A DNA stretch of 7,165 bases. Source: Betaproteobacteria bacterium (GTDB taxonomy: Bacteria; Pseudomonadota; Gammaproteobacteria; Burkholderiales; SG8-41). The DNA lies in the NCBI GenBank assembly GCA_021414185.1, contig JAIOOZ010000514.1:1-7165 (forward strand), read 5' to 3'. Positions 1-4,483 of the stretch are shown here, piece by piece (the first letter of the stretch is position 1; each line of letters starts with the position of its first letter). Both the position numbers and the translations under genes were made by a program. A model generated the notes under the pieces. It ran no database searches and was not told the origin of the DNA. It saw nothing but the letters and a program-made list of their open reading frames with translations.

Positions 1-239
1 TGTCGCAAAAACCGTATCCCTTCCCCGATATCTGGGACCCGCTTCGCCGCATCTTTGACGCGTGGGGATTCGAGCGCTGCCTGTGGGGCACGGATTGGAC
101 CCGCGCCTTCGCGTGCGTCAACTACGAGCAGGCCGTCAAGCCTTTCCTTGAGACCGACCGCCTGAGCGACAGCGAACGCGCGATGCTGATGTATGGCGCC
201 ACCGCCAAAGCTTACGGGTGGACGCCGAAGAAAAAGTAG
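1..239 (+). CDS. Amidohydrolase-2 family metal-dependent hydrolase, C-terminal fragment
   Basis: The reading frame is open from the left edge to a TAG at 237-239, giving 78 visible residues; the start lies outside the window. The residues PFPDIWDPLRRIFDAWG, then LWGTDW, then the closing GATAKAYGW follow the C-terminal pattern of the amidohydrolase-2 (PF04909) TIM-barrel family. In that family the Asp of the GTDW motif is a metal/catalytic residue on the last barrel strand, and the final G.TA...YGW segment is where many members end. The family contains cytoplasmic hydrolases and decarboxylases of aromatic or lactone-type substrates; the substrate cannot be read from this fragment. A lysine-rich tail (PKKK) ends the protein. 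The gene converges on the minus-strand small gene at 282-512, with a hairpin between them. Family assignment is fairly sure; the specific reaction is unknown. Confidence 0.85.
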   Translation, partial: SQKPYPFPDIWDPLRRIFDAWGFERCLWGTDWTRAFACVNYEQAVKPFLETDRLSDSERAMLMYGATAKAYGWTPKKK

Positions 240-251
240 TCCGGCGCAACA

Positions 252-279
252 CGCGCGGCGGCATAAAAGCCGCCGCGTG
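252..279. terminator. GC-rich hairpin between convergent genes, possible bidirectional terminator
   Basis: A perfect 9-bp inverted repeat (cgcggcggc at 254-262, gccgccgcg at 269-277) encloses an ataaaa loop. It extends by a G-T and a C-G pair to 252-279. It starts 12 nt after the amidohydrolase stop and lies 2 nt from the stop of the opposing small gene. The T-rich tract after it is poor on both strands (atttaa on plus), so efficient intrinsic termination is uncertain. Position and stem strength make a termination or mRNA-end-protection role likely. Confidence 0.55.
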
Positions 280-281
280 AT

Positions 282-512
282 TTAACTGCGGCGCCGGTTG
301 GCGTAAAAAAAGAGCAGCGCCGCGCACAGCACCGGCCCCCACTGCAGCAGATAGGCGCCGGCGGTAATCAACAGGCTCAGCCAGTCCGCCATGCCGGCGG
401 TGGCGCTGCCTTCCCGGTTCGTTGAGAGCCCGTTGTTCGCGCCGTAACGCGCCAACAGCGCCGAGACGGCCAGCAGCGCCGCAGCGATCGAATTCAGAAT
501 CCAGCGCTGCAT
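282..512 (-). CDS. Small putative membrane protein, two predicted transmembrane segments
   Basis: A 76-codon frame starts at ATG 512-510 and ends at TAA 284-282. I do not recognise the family. The protein has a hydrophobic stretch at about residues 5-21 (ILNSIAAALLAVSALLA), a polar glycine/asparagine-rich linker (about 22-42), a second hydrophobic stretch at about 44-69 (WLSLLITAGAYLLQWG and onward through LCAALLFFYA) and an Arg-rich end (NRRRS). This suggests a hairpin-like inner-membrane protein with the basic C-terminus in the cytoplasm. No strong Shine-Dalgarno is visible; only a GGA lies about 6 nt before the ATG. The gene follows the 555-746 small ORF with a 42-nt gap on the same strand, so the two may be co-transcribed. 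The hydrophobic pattern makes a chance ORF unlikely, but coding status would need homologs. Confidence 0.5.
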   Translation of the reverse strand: MQRWILNSIAAALLAVSALLARYGANNGLSTNREGSATAGMADWLSLLITAGAYLLQWGPVLCAALLFFYANRRRS

Positions 513-554
513 TTAGGGTCCGATCCGCGTCTGCGGGCCGCTGCGCGCGTGCCG

Positions 555-746
555 CTATTTTTTCTTGTCGTAAAGATTACCCGACGTCGAATCCTGGACC
601 TTGGTGCAATCCAGCCCTTCGATAAACACGTTCGGATACAGGAAACCGCCGGCAAAGGTGAATATCACGACGCGGCCCAACCGGCCAAGTATTCCACCGG
701 GGCCAACCGGCACCACATACTGCTCGCGGCCCTTTTCCACTTCCAT
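555..746 (-). CDS. Small hypothetical protein with one hydrophobic segment
   Basis: The likely product is 63 aa, starting at ATG 746-744 and ending at TAG 557-555. The frame has an earlier ATG at 785, but the inner ATG is preceded by AGGAG with 6-nt spacing, so I choose the inner start. The protein begins MEVEKGREQYVVPVGPGG, has a hydrophobic segment at about residues 25-43 (VVIFTFAGGFLYPNVFIEG), one cysteine and a charged end (NLYDKKK). I cannot name the family. It may be a single-pass membrane microprotein. It lies 247 nt downstream of the hflX stop, across a repeat pair, and 42 nt upstream of another small membrane-protein gene, so it may head its own two-gene unit rather than belong to the hflX transcript. 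Confidence 0.55.
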   Translation of the reverse strand: MEVEKGREQYVVPVGPGGILGRLGRVVIFTFAGGFLYPNVFIEGLDCTKVQDSTSGNLYDKKK

Positions 747-752
747 GCTGTT

Positions 753-757
753 CTCCT
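753..757 (-). promoter_or_regulatory. Shine-Dalgarno deciding the start of the 63-aa ORF
   Basis: On the minus strand AGGAG is followed by 6 nt (AACAGC) and then ATG at 746-744. No comparable signal precedes the in-frame ATG at 785, so translation probably begins at the downstream ATG. Confidence 0.7.
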
Positions 758-846
758 GTTTACCGGAGTGGGAATAATCCGCCATTGAACTTACGCCACC
801 CTTACGCGCGCCCGGGTAAACCCGCGCCCGATCGTTCCCTCAGGGA

Positions 847-904
847 CGTTCGTGCTGAGGTATCGAAGTATGAACGTCCGCCCATCTATACATCAGGGCG
901 AACG
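847..904. repeat. Inverted pair of 30-nt palindromic repeat units (REP/BIME-like)
   Basis: Unit A (plus strand, 847-876) reads CGTTCGTGCT, GAGGTATCGA, AGTATGAACG. Unit B (minus strand, 904-875) reads CGTTCGCCCT, GATGTATAGA, TGGGCGGACG. They match at 21 of 30 positions and overlap by two bases, so the 58-nt block is itself an inverted repeat. Each unit folds on its own: unit A has 10 pairs (two G-T), extending to 13 with 844-846/877-879; unit B has 9 of 10. The differences fall at stem positions 6/25, 7/24 and 8/23 and mostly keep pairing, which argues for selection on, or descent of, a hairpin. Both units retain the CTGA core, and unit A has the CTGAG/ATCGAAG core that I recall from abundant intergenic palindromes in proteobacteria. 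The block lies between hflX and the small minus-strand genes, 90 nt past the hflX stop. Confidence 0.7.
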
Positions 905-920
905 GGCTTTTTTGAGATGA
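887..920. repeat. Direct repeat copy 1 (34 nt), partner at 4070-4101
   Basis: On the plus strand this reads tatacatcagggcgaacgg then gcttttttgagatga. The partner at 4070-4101 differs by one substitution in the first part and by a two-base length difference and a substitution around the T-run. It overlaps unit B of the palindrome pair but extends 16 nt beyond it, so the conserved segment is longer than the hairpin unit alone. Both copies have the same orientation and together bracket the hflX and M23 genes. Confidence 0.75.
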
Positions 921-993
921 CTTTTAATCGTAGACGACCAGGCAACGCAGTTCGATGCTTTCGCGCTACGCCCTGGCCGCAAGCTCAGAGTGG

Positions 994-2409
994 CTACCGG
1001 ATCCCCTGCGCCTGTACTATGCGCTCGCGCAGACCGTCGATGTCCTTGCGCTCGCCGCGCACGCGAAAGTGCGTGCCCTCGGTGTCGGCGCGCTCTTCCA
1101 GCACCTCGCAGTTTTCGAACAACTCGCCGCGCAACTGCTGTGCCGACCACGGCATGAACAACTCCGCCCTGACCAGCCCCTTGCGAAAAAACGCGCGGAT
1201 CGCCGCGTGCATTTTCGCAACGTCATCCTTGTCGACGGCGCTCATCACGATGCACTTGGGAAATTGCGCGCGCAACGCCTTGGCGAATTTGGCCTGCGCC
1301 TTGGCGTCGCCGACGCGGTCGATCTTGTTGAACACGCGCAGGCGCGGCACCTTGTCCGCGTCAATTTCCGCCAGCACCTTCTCGGTCACCTCGATCTGGC
1401 GCTCAAACCCGGGGTCGCTGGCGTCTATCACGTGCAGCAGCAGCGATGCCTCGGCGGCTTCTTCGAGCGTGGACTTGAACGAAGCAACCAAATCGTGCGG
1501 CAGGTTCTTGATGAAGCCTACCGTGTCGCTCACCAGCACGCGCGGCACGCCCTCGGGCACCAGCGCGCGCACGGTGGTGTCGAGCGTCGCGAATAATTTG
1601 TTGGCGACCAGCACCTCGCTGCCCGTCAGCGCGCGCATCAGGGTCGACTTGCCCGCGTTCGTGTAGCCGATCAACGCCACACGCGCCAACCCCCGGCCTT
1701 CCTGGCGCCGCGCGCGCTGGGTCTTGCGTTCGAGATCGAGCGCGATGATCTCCTCCTGCAGCTCGGCGATGCGGTCGCGTATCTTGCGGCGGTCTGCCTC
1801 GCCGGCGCCTTCGCCGGCGCCGCGGCCGCCGACACCGCTGCGTTGCCGCCCCTGCGGCCCGGCCAGCTTGGCCGCCTCGCGCAGGCGCGGCGCGAGATAA
1901 CGCAGGCGCGCGATCTCGACCTGCGCGCGCGCCGCGTTGGAGCGCGCGTGGCGGTGAAAGATTTCGAGTATCACCATGGTGCGGTCCATCACCGTGCAGC
2001 CGATCTCGTTTTCGAGGTTGCGCGCCTGCGACGGCGAAATCTCATGGTCCACCAGCACAAAGTCAGCCTGACTGGTGTCGCTGCGGGCCTCGGCCTTGGC
2101 CGCTTCACGCGCCGCGGCCGCGCCGTGGCGCGCGATGGGTGCCGCGGACGGCGCATCTTCAGTGGCATCGTCCTCCGTCTTGCCCTGCACAAAGTTGCGC
2201 AACTCCTCGCGCTTACCGGCGCCCAGGTAGGCCGTCGCATCGAAACTGCCGCGCTTTTGCGTGACCGTGGCCACTACCTTGAAGCCCAGCGTCTTGGCCA
2301 GTTCGCGCAGCTCATCCAACGATGATTCAAGCTCGGCGTCGCTGACCGTCGGCAACTGCACGGCAACGACGACGGCACGCTGCGAGGTGACTTTGATTTC
2401 TTTGGACAT
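994..2409 (-). CDS. hflX: HflX-type ribosome-associated GTPase (variant form)
   Basis: This 471-aa P-loop GTPase matches HflX, which in characterised bacteria binds the 50S subunit and splits stalled or hibernating 70S ribosomes. The N-terminal HflX domain includes YLGAGKREEL (about 61-70), the DHEISPSQARNLE motif (121-133) and DRTMVILEIFHRHA (142-155). A coiled-coil linker follows, then the G domain: G1 GYTNAGKS (248-255), G2 LFATLDTT (272-279), G3 DTVGFI (295-300), G4 NKID (361-364) and G5 SA (390-391). All nucleotide-binding motifs are intact. Two features are unusual: an Ala/Glu-rich low-complexity insert at about 77-114, and a glycine loop GVGGRGAGEGAGE (192-204) where E. coli-type HflX has a GPGETQLE-like sequence. 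It is longer than the about 426 aa of E. coli HflX, mostly through the insert. The start is ATG 2409-2407; no clear Shine-Dalgarno precedes it. It lies 81 nt downstream of the M23 peptidase gene on the same strand and is not beside hfq here, so it may be a second paralog. Confidence 0.94.
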   Translation of the reverse strand: MSKEIKVTSQRAVVVAVQLPTVSDAELESSLDELRELAKTLGFKVVATVTQKRGSFDATAYLGAGKREELRNFVQGKTEDDATEDAPSAAPIARHGAAAAREAAKAEARSDTSQADFVLVDHEISPSQARNLENEIGCTVMDRTMVILEIFHRHARSNAARAQVEIARLRYLAPRLREAAKLAGPQGRQRSGVGGRGAGEGAGEADRRKIRDRIAELQEEIIALDLERKTQRARRQEGRGLARVALIGYTNAGKSTLMRALTGSEVLVANKLFATLDTTVRALVPEGVPRVLVSDTVGFIKNLPHDLVASFKSTLEEAAEASLLLHVIDASDPGFERQIEVTEKVLAEIDADKVPRLRVFNKIDRVGDAKAQAKFAKALRAQFPKCIVMSAVDKDDVAKMHAAIRAFFRKGLVRAELFMPWSAQQLRGELFENCEVLEERADTEGTHFRVRGERKDIDGLRERIVQAQGIR

Positions 2410-2490
2410 GCGGAGAGGGCTTTTCTGGTGTGGTCGGGCGCGAATAGTACGGCCAATCCGGACTATCGGTCCTGCTGCTTTTCCACGGGG

Positions 2491-3936
2491 CTACCGCCGG
2501 CGCTGGTGCTTCACCGGCGTTTTGGTCTTCGCCTGCACTTTCTTCTTTGCTTTCGCCTGCTGCGCCTGCGCGATTTCCTGTCCGCTCCCACCCGCGAGCT
2601 TCGGCGTGATGTTGTCGTCGATCCACTTCTGGTCCCACCACTCGACCGGCAGCACGGGGAGCCCAGCGAGGTAAATCCCGAAGTGCAGGTGATCTCCTGC
2701 TGCCAGCCCCGTCTCGCCCGTCTTGCCGAGCACCTGGCGCTGGGTGACGCTGTCGCCGACCTTCACGTCGATCGCGCTCAGGTGCCCGTAGAGGGAGAAC
2801 AGCCCGAGGCCATGGTCGATGATCACGGCATTGCCATAGATCCCGAGCGGCGCGGCGAAGGCGATCTTGCCGGCATTCGACGCTTCAACCGGGTAGTTCC
2901 TGGTGACCGAAAGGTCATAACCGAGGTGATAGGCACTGTCGACCGGCTCGCCCTGATAGGTATAGGTCCGGTAATCCGCGAAGTTCGCCTCGACCTTCGA
3001 GTTGCTGAGCTGCGCGAAAGCGCCCTGCCACAGCATTTGCGGCGTCGCGATCTTCGTCACCGCAGTGATCTTGTCCTCGTTCACTTTACGCAACGTCTTG
3101 TTCACCGCGATGAACTGCTCTTTGGGCGTGCCCTGCCGCGCGGCGACGTCCTCGATCAGCGATGCGATCTTGTTCTGCAGGAAATTGTCGCTGAGCGCGA
3201 TAGTGCTTTTCTTGTACTTGACGTTCTTCAGCTCGTACGCAAGCCGCATCTCGCGCGTGTTGCCGGCCTTGTCGGTGGCGACGAGCGTGGGCCGCGCGTC
3301 GGGTGGCGCATTGTATGGATGCGCAAAGAGGGCGAGGAAGTATTCCGGGTGGCTCTTCACGTGCCCCGCGAAACCGGGGAAGAAGTAGTCGCCCATCTTC
3401 ACGCCGGTGGTCGCGCTGTCGGCCGAGGCCTTGTAGACGATGACGCCCACGCCGCCGAAGTTGACGTAGCGGTCGTCGGCTATGAGGTCCAGGGTGGGCG
3501 GCGTGATGTCGACCGTGACGCTCTTCTCGAGGACGGTCTCGTTGCCCTTGAACCAGTGCCACAGCGAGGCGTCGCGGGCGGTGATGCGCAGCACGGCCGG
3601 GCCTTCCTTGACGCCCCGCACCTTCGCCAGCGAGACGGTGATCTTCTTCTCGCCGGCCGGCGGGCTGAACTGCTCCGCCGCCAGGGGCGTGTCGGCCCCG
3701 CCCTGTGACAGCGTGACGGTGACGGACTTCAGGCCCGCGCCCTTGTCGGTCACCTGGAGCTCGAGCGGCGCGAGGCCCACCGCCTCGGCATCGGGCGCCA
3801 GGCTCAACTGTGGTGGATCGGCTTCAAAGCGCGGGTGCAGGTACCAGGCTCCAGCGGCAAGGGCGGCGATGACGATGAGGAGGAAGACTACGGCGGCGGC
3901 TTTGCTGCGGGAATTATCGGAGGCGAAGGTGCTCAT
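2491..3936 (-). CDS. Membrane-anchored M23 family metallopeptidase (LytM-type endopeptidase)
   Basis: The 481-aa product begins with a short cytoplasmic tail and one transmembrane/signal-anchor segment (about 13-33, AAAVVFLLIVIAALAAGAW), placing the rest in the periplasm. Residues about 40-145 look like a beta-sandwich (Ig-like) region ending VTVDITPPTLDL; about 150-325 is a linker/accessory domain. The C-terminal M23 domain (about 330-432) has HLGYD (zinc ligands H337 and D341), LYGHL (H385) and DHLHFG (H416, zinc ligand H418), so every residue needed for zinc-dependent peptidoglycan endopeptidase activity is present, unlike degenerate EnvC/NlpD-type domains. After about 443 comes a Gln/Ala/Lys-rich basic tail ending KHQRRR, which might contact the wall or nucleic acid (inference). 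The predicted role is cleavage of peptidoglycan cross-bridges during growth or division. The ATG at 3936-3934 has only a weak AAAGAAAAA leader. It is the first gene of the minus-strand block and is followed by hflX. Confidence 0.93.
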   Translation of the reverse strand: MSTFASDNSRSKAAAVVFLLIVIAALAAGAWYLHPRFEADPPQLSLAPDAEAVGLAPLELQVTDKGAGLKSVTVTLSQGGADTPLAAEQFSPPAGEKKITVSLAKVRGVKEGPAVLRITARDASLWHWFKGNETVLEKSVTVDITPPTLDLIADDRYVNFGGVGVIVYKASADSATTGVKMGDYFFPGFAGHVKSHPEYFLALFAHPYNAPPDARPTLVATDKAGNTREMRLAYELKNVKYKKSTIALSDNFLQNKIASLIEDVAARQGTPKEQFIAVNKTLRKVNEDKITAVTKIATPQMLWQGAFAQLSNSKVEANFADYRTYTYQGEPVDSAYHLGYDLSVTRNYPVEASNAGKIAFAAPLGIYGNAVIIDHGLGLFSLYGHLSAIDVKVGDSVTQRQVLGKTGETGLAAGDHLHFGIYLAGLPVLPVEWWDQKWIDDNITPKLAGGSGQEIAQAQQAKAKKKVQAKTKTPVKHQRRR

Positions 3937-4057
3937 TTTTTCTTTAGGATGCGGTGGTGGATTCGGTTACGCTGGATTTGGCAACGATTCTGCTCTTAAG
4001 TTGCAGCCGGTGAGCAAAACGTTGTGGCTGCGGCCGCTACATAGCCGGGCGCGCAAA

Positions 4058-4101
4058 CCCTCGCACTTTTATACGTCAGGGCGAACGGGTTTTCGAGATG
4101 A
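4058..4101. repeat. Third palindromic repeat unit plus direct repeat copy 2
   Basis: On the minus strand 4087-4058 reads CGTTCGCCCT, GACGTATAAA, AGTGCGAGGG. It matches unit B (904-875) at 23 of 30 positions, with the first 12 identical. Eight of ten potential stem pairs remain (two mismatches at positions 2/29 and 8/23), so this copy is somewhat decayed. The part at 4070-4101 is the second copy of the 32-34 nt direct repeat. On the plus strand the stem is followed by ggg and a run of four T. Confidence 0.7.
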
Positions 4102-4108
4102 ATACGAG

Positions 4109-4217
4109 CTAGTGGCCGAGCTTCAATATCCCTTCCGTCACGCCATTCACTTTGCCGTTCCTCAACCATTCAGACGAAGCCCGGAAGAGCAGCGAATACG
4201 GAAAAGAAATTGCGCAT
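4109..4217 (-). pseudogene. Tiny ORF with perfect Shine-Dalgarno, apparently frameshifted
   Basis: On the minus strand AGGAGG (4227-4222) is followed by TTTT and ATG at 4217-4215. The frame reads MRNFFSVFAALPGFV and stops at TGA 4172-4170. In the overlapping +1 frame the sequence continues as FRASEWLRNGKVNGVTEG then ILKLGH and stops at TAG 4111-4109; this second part has the look of a real protein end. A one-base insertion (or two-base deletion) around 4185-4192 would explain the break and give an ancestral product of roughly 34 residues. I do not recognise the family. The repeat copy at 4058-4101 lies just downstream on the same strand, as if it were the gene's 3' element. Alternatives are a genuine 15-aa leader peptide, programmed frameshifting, or chance. 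Confidence 0.35.
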
Positions 4218-4221
4218 AAAA

Positions 4222-4227
4222 CCTCCT
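4222..4227 (-). promoter_or_regulatory. Consensus Shine-Dalgarno AGGAGG of the tiny minus-strand ORF
   Basis: AGGAGG lies 4 nt before ATG 4217-4215. It is the strongest ribosome binding site in the window, better than those of hflX, the M23 gene or the Bug gene, yet it precedes only a 15-codon frame. Confidence 0.5.
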
Positions 4228-4428
4228 CAGAAATTGTGCACGGGTAAAACGGTTGTTGCTTTTTTAGACTGCCGGACCGGAACCTGTCTCTATCTTATTC
4301 CAAGAAGGTTGGATGCGTATGCTACACGGGCCATTTTCAGCGACAGGCTGCGTGCAGCGCGCGAATTCGGTATGCTCTGTCGGGCGGCCAGCTTGAACGC
4401 GCCGCGACCATTTCATGGGGGAACCCAC

Positions 4429-4473
4429 ATGGCAGTTCGTCCCCTTCCATTGGTCGGGTCTATTAACGTATAG
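4429..4473 (+). CDS. Possible 14-codon upstream ORF before the aminotransferase
   Basis: ATG 4429-4431 is preceded by GGGGGAA (4417-4423) with a 5-nt gap and reads MAVRPLPLVGSINV, stopping at TAG 4471-4473. The stop overlaps the AGGGAG ribosome binding site of the aminotransferase (4472-4477). That geometry could allow translational coupling, with ribosomes ending the short ORF either masking or reloading at the main start. The peptide has no run of a single amino acid, so classical attenuation is not supported. It could be chance. Confidence 0.3.
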   Translation: MAVRPLPLVGSINV

Positions 4474-4477
4474 GGAG
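4472..4477 (+). promoter_or_regulatory. Shine-Dalgarno setting the aminotransferase start
   Basis: AGGGAG is followed by 6 nt and ATG 4484-4486. An in-frame ATG 69 nt upstream (4415) would add 23 residues (MGEPTWQFVP and onward) that have no counterpart in the family fold, so 4484 is preferred. Confidence 0.75.
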
Positions 4478-4483
4478 ATTGGA

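Larger units (their letters stand above)
3937..4483. other. Divergent intergenic region with repeat and small ORF remnants
   Basis: This 547-nt stretch separates the minus-strand M23 gene from the plus-strand aminotransferase and should hold promoters for both. I could not find a sigma-70 promoter with two good hexamers; the TATGCT boxes at 4318-4323 and 4371-4376 lack a good -35 at correct spacing. It contains a repeat copy (4058-4101), a tiny frameshifted ORF with a strong ribosome site (4109-4217, minus), a 14-codon ORF (4429-4473, plus) and a nested inverted repeat at 4341-4382: cgacag pairs with ctgtcg, and an inner gctgc-gt-gcagc hairpin lies inside. Composition is less GC-rich than the flanking genes. 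Open frames crossing it lack recognisable protein features. Confidence 0.6.

Noticed and set aside
847..904. CRISPR-like array
   Set aside because: Only two units, inverted rather than direct, overlapping with no spacer, and no cas genes in view.
875..913. Stem followed by six T on the plus strand, as an intrinsic terminator
   Set aside because: No plus-strand gene ends nearby; the T-run is on the wrong strand to terminate hflX. It is kept only as part of the repeat, with a possible antisense-terminating effect.
785..1666. A 293-codon plus-strand frame running from the repeat region into hflX
   Set aside because: The product is Ser/Arg-rich low complexity, antisense to the conserved G domain of HflX. 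Its YTSGRTGF segment is just translation of the repeat, also seen in the frame at 3482-4219.
2428..3708. A 426-codon open frame on the plus strand, antisense to the M23 gene
   Set aside because: It mirrors the codon phase of a clearly real, motif-complete protein in GC-rich DNA. Its product is Arg/Val/Asp-rich with no recognisable domain.
4210..4473. An 87-codon plus-strand frame in the divergent intergenic region
   Set aside because: No Shine-Dalgarno at its first ATG, no domain-like features, and it overlaps repeat/ORF remnants. Only its last 14 codons, which have their own ribosome site, were kept as a possible upstream ORF.
4415..4483. N-terminal extension of the aminotransferase from the ATG at 4415
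   Set aside because: The inner ATG at 4484 has AGGGAG at 6 nt, and the added 23 residues do not resemble the family N-terminus.
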